Of a DNA stretch of 64,000 nt, positions 7,862 through 17,654 are shown piece after piece. Source of the DNA: Caldicellulosiruptor naganoensis (GTDB lineage Bacteria > Bacillota > Thermoanaerobacteria > Caldicellulosiruptorales > Caldicellulosiruptoraceae); the NCBI RefSeq assembly GCF_026914285.1, contig NZ_CP113864.1, positions 1,147,001-1,211,000 of the forward strand. Direction: 5' to 3'. The notes under the pieces are model-generated. The model had not been told where the DNA came from and ran no database searches. It was given only the letters and a program-made list of their open reading frames with translations. A program made the position numbers and the translations under genes. Each line of letters starts with the position of its first letter. Position 1 is the stretch's first letter.

Positions 7862-8710
7862 TTGATTGTTCAATGGTACCCGGGGCATATGCAGAAGGCA
7901 AAGAGAGAAATTTCTGAGCTTAACAAGTACGTAGATTTGTATCTCATCTTGCTTGATGCAAGAGCACCTTTAAGCTCACGAAATGAGCAGTTAGAAGCGC
8001 TTATAAAAGACAAACCCAAGATTTACCTTTTAAACAAAGCTGACTTAGCTGATGAGAAGAAAAATAATCAATTTTTGAAGTATTTTGAATCAATCAACCA
8101 AAGAGCACTTTGTGTTGATTCTTTAAAAGGTACAAACGTAAAAAATATATTCAAAATCGCCGAAAATTTATTAAAAGATAAAATTGAAGAGGCAAGGCAA
8201 AAAGGAAGAAGAAAAATAATAAGATTTGGTGTTCTCGGAATTCCAAATGTGGGAAAATCTACACTTATTAACAAAATAACAAACTCCTCTAAGGCAAAAA
8301 CTGGAGACAAACCGGGTGTTACGAAGTCTAAGCAGTGGATAAAGATAAATGACTATTTTGAGATGTTAGATACGCCTGGTATCTTGGTGCCAAAGCTTGA
8401 AGATGATTTGGTTGCTATAAAGCTTTGTGCTATAGGAAGTATCAAGGATGAGCTATATGACAAGGAACTTGTCGCAAAAAAAACTATAGAGATTATCAAA
8501 AAAGATTATTGCGAACTTTTGAATAAAAAATACTCTCTTGACTTTTTGAATATGTCTGAAGATGAGTACCTTACTGAGATTGGTAAAAAAAGAGGCTGTG
8601 TTGTGAAAGAAGGTAGAATTGATACCTTAAAAGCTGCTAGTTTGTTTTTAGAAGATTTGAGGAAGGCTAAAATTGGGAGGATTACGCTTGATGAAATTGG
8701 GGATAGATGA
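7862..8710 (+). CDS. rbgA: Ribosome biogenesis GTPase RbgA (YlqF)
   Basis: RbgA (282 residues) is a circularly permuted GTPase needed for a late step of 50S assembly in Bacillota. The permuted order is visible: NKAD (G4, about residue 58) comes before GIPNVGKST (G1, about 127) and DTPG (G3, about 170). The N-terminus has the conserved WYPGHMQKAKRE. The start is TTG at 7862, with GGGAGGC about eight bases upstream. The end overlaps rnhB. Confidence 0.96.
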   Translation: MIVQWYPGHMQKAKREISELNKYVDLYLILLDARAPLSSRNEQLEALIKDKPKIYLLNKADLADEKKNNQFLKYFESINQRALCVDSLKGTNVKNIFKIAENLLKDKIEEARQKGRRKIIRFGVLGIPNVGKSTLINKITNSSKAKTGDKPGVTKSKQWIKINDYFEMLDTPGILVPKLEDDLVAIKLCAIGSIKDELYDKELVAKKTIEIIKKDYCELLNKKYSLDFLNMSEDEYLTEIGKKRGCVVKEGRIDTLKAASLFLEDLRKAKIGRITLDEIGDR

Positions 8711-9308
8711 AAATTATTTTGAACTTGAAGAGAGCTTGCTAAAAGAAGGGTATAGATTCATCTGTGGAGTTGATGAGGCAGGAAGAGGTCCATTGGCAGG
8801 ACCTGTTTTTGCTGCTGCTGTCATAATGGATAGAAATAGAATAATTGAAGGTGTGAGAGATTCGAAAAAGCTAACTCCTAAAAAAAGAGAAAAGCTTTTT
8901 GAAGAAATTTTGAAAGAGAGTATCACATATTCGGTTGCGATGGTTGACAACAAAACAATTGATGAGATAAATATAAACAACGCAACATTTTTAGCAATGA
9001 AAAACGCAATAGAAGCTTTAGAGGTTGTCCCTGACATAGTTTTGGTTGATGGTTATGAGATTCCTGAGTTAAATCTTCCTCAGAAAGCATTGGTAAAAGG
9101 TGATAGAAGGTCATATTCTATTGCATGTGCATCTATCTTGGCAAAGGTTTCAAGAGACAGGTTTATTACTCAAATTTCTTCTTTGTATCCAATCTACAAG
9201 TTTGAAAAGCACAAAGGATATGGTACAAAAGAGCATGTACAGCTTATTTTAGAATATGGTCCCTGTGAGATTCACAGAAAATCCTTCTTGAAAAATATTC
9301 TCAGGTGA
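8691..9308 (+). CDS. rnhB: Ribonuclease HII
   Basis: RNase HII (205 residues) removes ribonucleotides from DNA and RNA primers. The active-site motif GVDEAGRGPLAGP (about residues 26-38) holds the first catalytic Asp-Glu pair; DGYEIPEL and SYSIACASILAKVSRD follow. The ATG at 8691 is chosen because GGGAGGATT lies nine bases upstream, inside the end of rbgA; an in-frame TTG at 8673 precedes that site. It overlaps rbgA by 20 bases. Confidence 0.97.
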   Translation: MKLGIDENYFELEESLLKEGYRFICGVDEAGRGPLAGPVFAAAVIMDRNRIIEGVRDSKKLTPKKREKLFEEILKESITYSVAMVDNKTIDEININNATFLAMKNAIEALEVVPDIVLVDGYEIPELNLPQKALVKGDRRSYSIACASILAKVSRDRFITQISSLYPIYKFEKHKGYGTKEHVQLILEYGPCEIHRKSFLKNILR

Positions 9309-9314
9309 TTAAAG

Positions 9315-10718
9315 ATGAATGAGATAAATAACTATATAGCACTCTATAGGCAAAATGTTACAAGAGAAATTTTAAATTTTATTGGCAATTCTGAAAGGCA
9401 GATAACTGGTGAGATTGTAAAGGTAAATGGGAAAAATTTGGTTTTGAATATAAACTCTCAAATCGTTATTGCATCAAACAACTCTTCGTTTTCGTTCAAA
9501 GAAGGAGATAGAGTCTATTTAAGCAGTCCTAAGTACCAAGATGGTAAATTGACTTTTAAAGTTGTGAAGTTGATATCTGAAGATACAAAAATTACTTCTA
9601 ATAATATCGACTTTGCAAAATTTCAAAATTCAGAAGTTGAAAGCAGCATTTCAAATAGGATTGAGAATTTAATTAGGTTCATAGAGCCAGAAAACCTCTT
9701 TTATATTAAAGAGGATAAAATTCCAAGACCTTTTTTAGAATTTGCCAAGAGAAATGAAGTATTTTTGGGGATTATTGCGTTGGAAAAGGAAAGTGATTTT
9801 GAAAAATTAATTGTAAAGATTGAAGGACAGACTTTTGAAATAGAGAATGACTTGAATACATTTTATTTACAAAAAGAACTAAAAGAAGGAAAAATTTTTA
9901 GTAGAGATGATAGACTTTTTCTATTCATATATGACAAGGAAAAAGGAGTTATTTTGGTTCCCAAAGAAGTGGTTATAAACAAAGGCTTTAAAAATATTAT
10001 CTCATCCATTATATCAAATAATCAAATTGAGTTAAAAGAAGAGAAGGACTTTTTAGCTGTTTTAAGTCTGATACTTGCAAAAAGGCCAATTACAAAAGAA
10101 GAGTTTACGAAAGAAAGAAGCCAGCTTAGCAAATTTTTGGACAGACTTAATGAGGTATTTGCTAACAAGCATCAGGGTCAGGTTCTGGATAAAGAAAATT
10201 TGATTATAAATCCAAAAGAGGGCTTTTTTTTATTCAAACTTCTAAATAAAGAGGACAAAGCTTTTGAGCAAAAGGTGGTTCAGATATTGAATGACTTGAG
10301 ATTTAATCAGAAAGAAAATATCCAGTTTGATTTTGGCAGCTTTTATTTAAACATTTTTAATTTCAGGCTAAATATGGATAACAATTCTTTTGAACTCCAA
10401 CTTTTTGTTAACAGGAAAAAGGGTATTAATATGAAAGTGAGCTCAGTAATGGTAAGGATCAACACACAAACCTTAGGCTGTATAGGTATTTATGTAAAAA
10501 AGGTTTCACAAAATACCTTCAAAGCGGTAATTGCCTCAGATAGGCTCTTTACTTTGAAGTTAATAAAAAATAAAGAGAGTGAACTCATCGCCGCCTTGAA
10601 AGAAAGAGGATATAAGCTTGAGATTGACTATAAAATGGAAGATACCTCAACGGCAAGTGTAATATTGGACTTTTTAACATTTGAAGCTTCTATTCAAAAA
10701 ATTGATATGAAGGTGTAA
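9315..10718 (+). CDS. YlqG-like protein, possible FliK C-terminal-like domain
   Basis: This 467-residue protein is Asn/Lys-rich and lacks a clear signal peptide or membrane helix. Its place between rnhB and the FlhB-like gene matches ylqG in Bacillus. The last 120 residues, with a Leu/Lys/Glu-rich alpha-beta pattern, resemble the C-terminal domain of flagellar hook-length control proteins, but no catalytic motif is visible. Function is unknown; a link to the FlhB-like neighbour, as FliK has to FlhB, is plausible but unproven. The N-terminal region (ITGEIVKVNGKNLVLNINS) looks like a small beta-barrel. Confidence 0.7.
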   Translation: MNEINNYIALYRQNVTREILNFIGNSERQITGEIVKVNGKNLVLNINSQIVIASNNSSFSFKEGDRVYLSSPKYQDGKLTFKVVKLISEDTKITSNNIDFAKFQNSEVESSISNRIENLIRFIEPENLFYIKEDKIPRPFLEFAKRNEVFLGIIALEKESDFEKLIVKIEGQTFEIENDLNTFYLQKELKEGKIFSRDDRLFLFIYDKEKGVILVPKEVVINKGFKNIISSIISNNQIELKEEKDFLAVLSLILAKRPITKEEFTKERSQLSKFLDRLNEVFANKHQGQVLDKENLIINPKEGFFLFKLLNKEDKAFEQKVVQILNDLRFNQKENIQFDFGSFYLNIFNFRLNMDNNSFELQLFVNRKKGINMKVSSVMVRINTQTLGCIGIYVKKVSQNTFKAVIASDRLFTLKLIKNKESELIAALKERGYKLEIDYKMEDTSTASVILDFLTFEASIQKIDMKV

Positions 10719-10722
10719 AATA

Positions 10723-11007
10723 ATGAATGAGGCGAAAAGAAAAAAAGCGGTTGCTATAAAGTATGATATCAAGGAAATAGCGCCCAAGGTTGTTGCAAAA
10801 GGTCAAGGGCTTGTTGCTGAGAGGATTTTAGAGAAGGCAAAAGAACAAAACATTCCTATCTATCATGACCAGTATGTAACAGAGAAATTATTCAATTTAG
10901 AGCTGCAACAATATATTCCTGAAGACCTATATGAAGTGGTAGCACAAATTTTAGTCTTTATTGGATATTTAGACAAAATAAATCAGAATGGAGACAAAAA
11001 CCAATGA
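10723..11007 (+). CDS. FlhB C-terminal-domain homologue (YlqH-like)
   Basis: This 94-residue soluble protein matches only the cytoplasmic C-terminal domain of the flagellar export switch FlhB: KKAVAIKYDIKEIAPKVVAK is followed by IPEDLYEVVAQILVFI. It lacks the membrane domain and starts too late to include the NPTH autocleavage motif. It lies four bases after the FliK-like gene, so a FliK/FlhB-like soluble pair is preserved. The role outside flagella is unknown. Its stop overlaps the next start. Confidence 0.9.
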   Translation: MNEAKRKKAVAIKYDIKEIAPKVVAKGQGLVAERILEKAKEQNIPIYHDQYVTEKLFNLELQQYIPEDLYEVVAQILVFIGYLDKINQNGDKNQ

Positions 11008-11360
11008 ACAAAAGAGAACTAGGGAATAGTGGTGAAGAAAAAGCATTAGAGTTTTTAAAGAAAATGGGCTATGAAATTTTACATAGGAATTTTCGGTGCA
11101 GATTTGGAGAAGTTGACATTATAGCAAAACATGGCGATGTGATTGTCTTTGTTGAGGTAAAGACAAGAAGAAGTCTAAAATTTGGTTATCCTTCTGAATC
11201 TGTTACTGTGACAAAACAAAGGCATTTAAAAAAAGTTGCTGAGTTTTTTTCTCAAAGAAAAGAGGCCAAGGGTTATATGTTCAGATTCGATGTTGTTGAA
11301 GTATATATGAATGCCAAAAATGAGGTGATAGATATAAACCTTATTCAAGATGCTTTTTAG
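11004..11360 (+). CDS. YraN/UPF0102 family protein (Holliday-junction resolvase-like fold)
   Basis: A 118-residue protein of the restriction-endonuclease-like fold. GEVDIIAKHGDVIVFVEVKT (about residues 34-53) carries the typical Asp...Glu-x-Lys nuclease motif, preceded by GEEKALEFLKKMGYEILHRN. The ATG overlaps the FlhB-like stop by four bases. The cellular role is not settled in the family. It ends the intact part of this operon. Confidence 0.93.
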   Translation: MNKRELGNSGEEKALEFLKKMGYEILHRNFRCRFGEVDIIAKHGDVIVFVEVKTRRSLKFGYPSESVTVTKQRHLKKVAEFFSQRKEAKGYMFRFDVVEVYMNAKNEVIDINLIQDAF

Positions 11361-11381
11361 AAAGAAGAGGAAATTTCACAA

Positions 11382-11814
11382 ATGAAAGTTATAGGAATTA
11401 TCAGCAGTCTACGGAAAGATGGAAATACACAAATCTTAGTCGAGAGTGTGTTAGAAGGATCAAAACAGGCGGGTGCTGAGATTGAAGTTTATAGATTGAA
11501 TGATCTTAAATTTACATGGACTATGTTACAGCTCAAACTAAATTGTTTTTAGACAGGCTATATGCTCTGATGAAAATTGGTGAAGACTGTCGTTTGCCCA
11601 GAGGTAAGAGCTGTGTTCTTGTGTATTCACAAGGTGGTGGAGATAATGGCAAGGCAGTGATGGATAACTTAGCTGGCTTCTTTAGATTTGCTCTTAATAT
11701 AGATGTAATAGATATTATTGGCGATAATATGCTAAATGAACTTGGCGCGGTTAAGAATAGAAGAGAGATTTTGAAGATGGCATTTGAGCTTGGCAAGGAG
11801 ATTGTAAGAGGATA
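11382..11814 (+). pseudogene. NADPH-dependent FMN reductase/flavodoxin-like protein, internally deleted
   Basis: The ATG at 11382 starts MKVIGIISSLRKDGNTQIL, the flavin-phosphate-binding start of iron-sulfur flavoprotein/FMN reductases. After about 45 residues (ending LNDLKFTW) the frame shifts. The sequence jumps to DYVTAQTKLFLDRLY (from 11516), which in the family lies about 50 residues further on. The middle segment with the usual cysteine cluster is missing. The rest is open to 11814 (IVRG). This is best read as an internal deletion with a frame change, so a non-functional gene. Confidence 0.85.
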
Positions 11815-11863
11815 AAGGATAAAGAGAGATGTCGCTACAAAAAAATTGAATATTGAGGGCTAT

Positions 11864-11919
11864 TGCCTCCAGTGTGATTTTCTGAAAAGATTTATGTCAT
11901 CCTGGAGGCATTTTTATTT
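11864..11919 (+). terminator. Rho-independent terminator
   Basis: TGCCTCCAG (11864-11872) pairs with CTGGAGGCA (11902-11910) and is followed by a T-rich run. It separates the flavin-reductase remnant from dpaA. Confidence 0.75.
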
Positions 11920-12007
11920 TTCTTTGATATTTAGACAAGCACCATATTTTAGTAAATGACATAGATTATAATAGCTTTATTTAAGGTGTTTAAGAGGGAA
12001 TAAAGAC

Positions 12008-12902
12008 ATGAAGAAAACTATAGGATTTGTAGGTGGAGACCAGAGAATTTTAAATGTTAGCTGAAATCTTGAGTAAAAAAGGTTTTGATGTTTGGCTGTA
12101 GGCCTCTGATACACACCCTCAAAACCACAAGCTTAACTTGAGGGTTGCAAAAAGTTTGGAAGAGATTGTAGAAAAGTCTGCTGTAATTGTAGGACCTATT
12201 CCATTTTCCCAAGATGGCGAGTATATATTTGCTCCTCTTTCAAAAGAATTTGTCACAATAGAAAAACTAATAAAAACCATTTCTCAAAAAGGAATACCTC
12301 TTGTGGCAAGTGTAGTACCCCAAGCTACAAGACAAATTTGTGAACAAAAGAATGTAAAATACTATGATTTATACGAAAGAGAAGAACTTGCAATCTTAAA
12401 CGCTATTCCCACCGCAGAAGGTGCTGTGGCTATTGCAATTGAGAAGATGCCAATAACTCTTTACTCTTCAAATGTGATGGTATTGGGATATGGAAGAATA
12501 GGAAAAGTACTTTCAAAGATACTAAAGGGATTTGAATGTAATGTATTTGTAGCTGCAAGGAAAGCATCCGATTTGACATGGTGCAGGGCATTTGGATATG
12601 TGCCAGTTGAACTTTCAAAGTTGAAAGAGTACGTTAACAGAATAGATTTAATTGTAAATACTATTCCAGCAAAGGTAATTGGCAGAGAAATTATAGATAA
12701 TATAAGAGAAGATGCTCTTGTCATTGACCTTGCTTCAAAACCAGGAGGGATTGCCTTTGAATATGCAAATCAAAAGGGGATAAATGTGGTCCATGCACTT
12801 TCTCTTCCGGGGAAAGTTTCACCGAAAAAAGCAGCTCAGTATATCGTTGAGGTGCTTGTGAGTTTATTGAAAGAGTTGGAGGGGGATAAAATTGAGTCTT
12901 AA
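12008..12902 (+). pseudogene. dpaA: Dipicolinate synthase subunit A, 5' frameshift and stop
   Basis: DpaA oxidises dihydrodipicolinate to the spore core component dipicolinic acid. Starting at ATG 12008 (after AGAGGGA), the sequence reads KKTIGFVGGDQRIL and then shifts frame near 12052. The continuation LAEILSKKGFDVWL is in another frame and is cut by TAG at 12099-12101. From there the frame is open to 12902, including the NAD-binding VLGYGRIGKVL. A TTG at 12138 could give a 254-residue product without the first 40 or so residues; intact family members have about 297. Two independent lesions make loss of function likely. Confidence 0.88.
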
Positions 12903-13482
12903 TTATGTAAAGATTGGATTTGCTCTTACAGGGTCATTCTGTACGTTTGATAAAGTAATATCTATTATAGAAGAACTTAAGCAACAAGGAGCTTTAATTA
13001 CCCCAATTTTTAGTGAAAAGGTACAGACAATAAACACACGGTTTGGAACAGCAACAGAGATTATGAACAAAATAATAAACATATGTCAAACAAAATCGAT
13101 AACCAATATTGTTGAAGCAGAACCTGTCGGACCTAAACAACTGTTTGATGTTTTAGTGGTTGCACCTGCAACTGGAAATTTCATAGCAAAACTTGCAAAT
13201 GGTATAATAGATGAAACTCCAGTTATGTGTGCAAAGGCTGTTTTGAGAAATCAAAAGCCTGTTGTGATTGCTATATCTACAAATAATGCACTGGGGTTAA
13301 ATTGTAAAAATCTTGCAACTTTAATAAACACCAAAAATATATACTTTGTACCATTTAGACAAGATGACCCTGTTTCAAAACCGAATTCGCTTGTTGCTAA
13401 GTATGACCTTTTAATTCCAACAATTTTAGAGGCACTTTCTGGGAAACAAATCCAACCACTCTTGCTTGGTCCCAGAAGTTAA
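12892..13482 (+). CDS. dpaB: Dipicolinate synthase subunit B (flavoprotein)
   Basis: DpaB is the flavoprotein subunit of dipicolinate synthase. It is 196 residues long and fully open. The N-terminal IGFALTGSFCTFDKVI and VVAPATGNFIAKLANGI are typical of the flavin-mononucleotide-binding flavoprotein fold shared with CoaC. It starts at TTG 12892 with GAGGGGGA upstream and overlaps dpaA by 11 bases. Its partner DpaA is broken, so it is either a survivor of decay or serves another role. Confidence 0.92.
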   Translation: MSLNYVKIGFALTGSFCTFDKVISIIEELKQQGALITPIFSEKVQTINTRFGTATEIMNKIINICQTKSITNIVEAEPVGPKQLFDVLVVAPATGNFIAKLANGIIDETPVMCAKAVLRNQKPVVIAISTNNALGLNCKNLATLINTKNIYFVPFRQDDPVSKPNSLVAKYDLLIPTILEALSGKQIQPLLLGPRS

Positions 13483-13490
13483 AGAGTATA

Positions 13491-13530
13491 TAAAACTCCT
13501 TGCCCCAATTTTAGGGGTTTTATTTTTTTG
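13491..13530 (+). terminator. Terminator after dpaB
   Basis: AAAACTCC pairs with GGGGTTTT (13514-13521) around an A/T loop, followed by a run of T residues to 13529. Confidence 0.65.
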
Positions 13531-13595
13531 GGAAAAGGCTATAATATAGTTAGAAAATTTATTTGGATATCTTTTAAAGGTGAAGTGAGTACTTG

Positions 13596-15770
13596 ATGAA
13601 AGCAAAGATAGCAAATAAAAAAAAGAGATATAGAATTAAGAAAGAAGTTTTTGACAGATTAAATGCTGAGATTGTTGGAACTTTCCTATTTTTTATTTTT
13701 GTCTTTTTAGTTTTTTCCATATTTACGAACAAAGTAGGTATAATCGGTGAATTTATTAAAAAAGTCCTATTAGGATGTTTTGGAGTTGGGGTTTTATTAA
13801 TACTTGCGTTTTTACTATATGTCTCTATTGATTCTATTCTTAAAAGACCCAGAGTATTTTCAAAAACTGATGTTACACTATTTACCTATATACTTCTTAC
13901 GTTTATATTAGGGGCAACTTTTTTCCAGGCATCACTATATACTTCTTCACATTCGTTTGTAAAAGTGATAAAAGACTCATATTTCACAGGGTTAGAGTTC
14001 AAAGGGTTTGGAGTTTTTGGAAGTATACTTACATACCCTTTTATTACTCTGTTTGGCTATACTGGTACACTTATAGTGTGTATTTCAATATTGGTTATTT
14101 TAAGCATGATAGTGTTTAGCTTTTCAATAAGAAACTTTGTAAAAAACAGGAAGGCGAAAGATGTACGTATAAATAACCAAGACAAGAAAGCCGAAGAAGA
14201 TGTCAGACCAAAAATGGAAAGCTTTTATAATTATCAAGAGTATGAAGAAAATCAAGAAAAAAAAAGTAATAAGATAGTTGTAAACCTGCCAAAACTGAGA
14301 AATAATGAGCCTGTAAGTAAGAAGAATAATAAGCTCAAAGAAGGAGAATACATATATCCCCCACTTGAATACCTAAAAAAACCAACTGAAAATCTTTCTG
14401 TTTCTAAAAAGGACATAAATGAGAACGTAAGAAAACTTGAAGAGACGTTAAGGAATTTTGGTATTGAAGCGCAGGTAACAGAGGTAAATGTAGGACCAAC
14501 AATTACAAGATACGAGATTCAGCCTGGACAAGGTGTAAAGGTAAGCAGAATTGTCAGTCTTTCAGATGATATTGCACTGGCTTTGGCAGCACCTTCTGTG
14601 AGGATTGAAGCACCTATTCCAAACAAGTCAGCTATTGGAATAGAAATTCCTAACAGAGAACCCCAACCAGTTTTAATTCGAGAGTTGTTAGAGGATCATT
14701 TGTTTTATACCCCGAGTATAAAGATTCCTTTTGCTATAGGAAAAGATGTTGCAGGTAAGCCTGTAATTGGTGATATTACCAAGATGCCTCATCTTTTGAT
14801 TGCGGGTGCAACTGGTTCTGGTAAGAGTGTATGTATTAACTCACTAATTATCAGTATTTTGTACAGGTGCACCCCTGATGAGGTAAAGCTCATTTTAATC
14901 GACCCGAAAGTAGTAGAGCTTAGTCTCTACAATGGAATTCCTCACCTTTTAATACCTGTTGTCACAGACGCTAAAAAAGCGGCAAATGCCCTTTCGTGGG
15001 CTGTTTCAGAAATGACAAACCGCTACAAGCTCTTTGCTCAGGCAGGTGTGAGAGATATTTCAAGCTACAATAAGTGGTGTGAAGAAAGTAAACAAGAAAA
15101 ACTTCCTTTTATTGTAATTATAATTGATGAACTTGCTGACCTTATGATGGTATCGCCAGCTGAGGTTGAAGATGCAATTTGTAGGCTTGCACAGATGGCA
15201 AGAGCAGCTGGTATGCACTTGGTTGTTGCAACGCAAAGGCCGTCAGTTGACGTTATAACAGGGCTTATAAAGGCTAATATACCTTCAAGGATTGCATTTG
15301 CTGTATCATCGCAGGTAGATTCGCGAACAATACTTGACCAAGCAGGTGCTGAAAAGTTATTGGGAAGAGGAGATATGCTTTATCTTCCAATGGGACTTTC
15401 AAAACCAATGAGAGTGCAAGGTGCATATGTGTCTGAGCTTGAAGTTGAAAAAGTTGTTGAATTTTTAAAACAGAACTTCAAAATTGAATACAACCAAGAA
15501 GTAATTGAGGAGATAAACAATAAAATTTCAAATGTAAAAGAACAAGAGACAGATGAACTGCTAATAAAGGCAATTCAAATTGTAGTTGAATCAAAAAATG
15601 CTTCTACTTCATTTTTACAGCGAAAGCTCAGAATTGGCTATTCACGAGCAGCACGACTACTTGATCAAATGGAAGAAAGAGGAATAGTAAGTAGAATGGA
15701 TAGTAGTGGAAAACGCCAGGTTTTAATCACAAAAGAACAGTTTGACGAGATGCTTATGAATATGGAGTGA
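13596..15770 (+). CDS. ftsK: DNA translocase FtsK/SpoIIIE
   Basis: This 724-residue membrane-anchored motor pumps DNA through closing septa. The N-terminus has four predicted membrane helices (about residues 25-180), then a charged linker, the RecA-like motor with GATGSGKS (about 403-410) and IIIDELADL (about 510), and a C-terminal winged-helix gamma domain (about 655-720) that reads oriented DNA sites. It is the right length for the SpoIIIE/YtpT group. It is intact although sporulation genes nearby are broken, consistent with a vegetative chromosome-segregation role. ATG 13596 is preferred over the TTG just before it. Confidence 0.96.
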   Translation: MKAKIANKKKRYRIKKEVFDRLNAEIVGTFLFFIFVFLVFSIFTNKVGIIGEFIKKVLLGCFGVGVLLILAFLLYVSIDSILKRPRVFSKTDVTLFTYILLTFILGATFFQASLYTSSHSFVKVIKDSYFTGLEFKGFGVFGSILTYPFITLFGYTGTLIVCISILVILSMIVFSFSIRNFVKNRKAKDVRINNQDKKAEEDVRPKMESFYNYQEYEENQEKKSNKIVVNLPKLRNNEPVSKKNNKLKEGEYIYPPLEYLKKPTENLSVSKKDINENVRKLEETLRNFGIEAQVTEVNVGPTITRYEIQPGQGVKVSRIVSLSDDIALALAAPSVRIEAPIPNKSAIGIEIPNREPQPVLIRELLEDHLFYTPSIKIPFAIGKDVAGKPVIGDITKMPHLLIAGATGSGKSVCINSLIISILYRCTPDEVKLILIDPKVVELSLYNGIPHLLIPVVTDAKKAANALSWAVSEMTNRYKLFAQAGVRDISSYNKWCEESKQEKLPFIVIIIDELADLMMVSPAEVEDAICRLAQMARAAGMHLVVATQRPSVDVITGLIKANIPSRIAFAVSSQVDSRTILDQAGAEKLLGRGDMLYLPMGLSKPMRVQGAYVSELEVEKVVEFLKQNFKIEYNQEVIEEINNKISNVKEQETDELLIKAIQIVVESKNASTSFLQRKLRIGYSRAARLLDQMEERGIVSRMDSSGKRQVLITKEQFDEMLMNME

Positions 15771-15779
15771 GAAAATAAA

Positions 15780-17654
15780 ATGGCTTTTTTACCTATTTGC
15801 AGGGAAGACATGAAAAAGCGTGGGTGGGACGAGCTTGATTTTGTATTTGTGTGCGGAGATGCGTATGTTGATCATCCTTCTTTTGGACATGCTATAATTT
15901 CGAGGATTATTGAAGATTTTGGTTTTCGGATAGGAATTATTCCACAGCCTGACTGGAGAGATTCAAAAAGTATAACAGTGTTAGGAAGACCACGTATTGC
16001 TTTTTTGGTATCAAGCGGAAACCTTGACTCAATGGTTGCACATTATACATCGTTCAAAAAACCGCGAAGTCAGGATTATTACTCACCTGGAATGAAGATG
16101 GGTTTGCGCCCGAACAGGGCTACAATTGTATATTGCAATCTCATAAGAAAGGAATATGGCGACATTCCAATTATAATTGGTGGGATAGAAGCATCACTTA
16201 GAAGATTTGCTCACTATGATTATTGGTCTGACAAGGTAAGAGCATCTATTCTGATTGATAGTAGTGCTGACCTTCTAATATATGGTATGGGTGAAAAACC
16301 CCTGTTTGAAATCTTATCAAGACTCAAAAAAGGTGAAGATATAAAAAGCATTAAAGATGTTAAAGGAACCTGTTATGTTGCAAAAGACCTTTCTCATCTT
16401 GAAGGAAGGGATTATATAATCATTGACAGCTATGAAAAGGTAAAAGAGGACAAGGTGGCATACGCAAAAGCATTTGCCATCCAGTACAGGGAACAAAATC
16501 CTTTTACAGGCAGAATAATTGTTCAACCACACAGAAATTTATACGTTATTCAAAACCCTCCCGCAGAACCTCTTACAACAGAAGAGATGGATTATGTATA
16601 TTCTCTGCCATATGAGCGAAATTACCATCCAATATATGAAAAAGATGGTGGAATTAAAGCACTTGAAGAGGTAAAGTTTAGTATTGTTTCACACAGAGGG
16701 TGTTTTGGTGGTTGTAATTTTTGTGCGCTGCATTTTCATCAAGGGAGAATAATTCAAAAAAGAAGCGAAAAATCAATCTTAGAAGAAGTAAAAAAGCTGA
16801 CTCAGCTTCCTGATTTTAAAGGATATATTCACGATGTTGGAGGTCCAACTGCAAACTTCAGAAATCCTGCCTGCTTTAATCAGCTGCAAAGAGGTGCTTG
16901 CAAAGATAGAGGGTGTCTATTTCCGACACCTTGTAAAAATTTGATTGTGGACCATAGGGAGTACTTTGAGCTACTGGAGAAGATAAGAAAAATAAAGGGT
17001 GTAAAGAAAGTGTTCATTCGTTCGGGAATAAGGTATGATTATCTTTTACTTGACAAGGATTATAAAAAATATCTTGAAGAGCTATGTCGCTATTATGTTT
17101 CTGGCCAGTTAAAAATTGCACCTGAACATATTTGCAATAATGTGTTAAAATATATGGGTAAACCACAAAGAGAGGTTTATGAAAAATTTGTAGAAGAATA
17201 TTTTAAAACCAACAAAAAGCTTGGGAAGAAACAGTTTATAATTCCTTATTTGATGTCAGGACATCCGGGATGTACATTAAATGATGCAATTGAACTTGCT
17301 CTTTACTTAAAGAAAAACGGTTTTATACCTGAGCAGGTTCAGGATTTTTATCCAACACCCGGAACAGTTTCAACTACTATGTATTATACAGGTTTAAATC
17401 CTTTTACTTTAGAGAAAGTTTACGTTCCAAAGACGCTAAAAGAAAAAATGATGCAAAGGGCATTGCTTCATTTTCACAATCCTAAAAATTATGACCTTGT
17501 GTATGAAGCATTAAAACTTGCAAATAGGGAAGACTTGATTGGATATGAAAAAAACTGTCTGATTCCACCTAAAAAACACGGCGGAGGTATGAAAAGTGAC
17601 GGCAAATATAATAGACGGCAGAAAAATAGCGCAAATGATAAAAGACGAGGTTAA
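15780..17654 (+). CDS. YgiQ family radical SAM protein
   Basis: A 624-residue radical SAM enzyme of unknown reaction. The cluster-binding motif is CFGGCNFC (about residues 311-318). A cobalamin-like N-terminal domain precedes it, with the family segment [14 protein letters not shown] near the start. The C-terminal part contains a cysteine-rich stretch (about 375-395) and the family's terminal domain. The end is Lys/Arg-rich, and its last 59 bases overlap folD. No lesion is seen. Confidence 0.93.
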   Translation: MAFLPICREDMKKRGWDELDFVFVCGDAYVDHPSFGHAIISRIIEDFGFRIGIIPQPDWRDSKSITVLGRPRIAFLVSSGNLDSMVAHYTSFKKPRSQDYYSPGMKMGLRPNRATIVYCNLIRKEYGDIPIIIGGIEASLRRFAHYDYWSDKVRASILIDSSADLLIYGMGEKPLFEILSRLKKGEDIKSIKDVKGTCYVAKDLSHLEGRDYIIIDSYEKVKEDKVAYAKAFAIQYREQNPFTGRIIVQPHRNLYVIQNPPAEPLTTEEMDYVYSLPYERNYHPIYEKDGGIKALEEVKFSIVSHRGCFGGCNFCALHFHQGRIIQKRSEKSILEEVKKLTQLPDFKGYIHDVGGPTANFRNPACFNQLQRGACKDRGCLFPTPCKNLIVDHREYFELLEKIRKIKGVKKVFIRSGIRYDYLLLDKDYKKYLEELCRYYVSGQLKIAPEHICNNVLKYMGKPQREVYEKFVEEYFKTNKKLGKKQFIIPYLMSGHPGCTLNDAIELALYLKKNGFIPEQVQDFYPTPGTVSTTMYYTGLNPFTLEKVYVPKTLKEKMMQRALLHFHNPKNYDLVYEALKLANREDLIGYEKNCLIPPKKHGGGMKSDGKYNRRQKNSANDKRRG

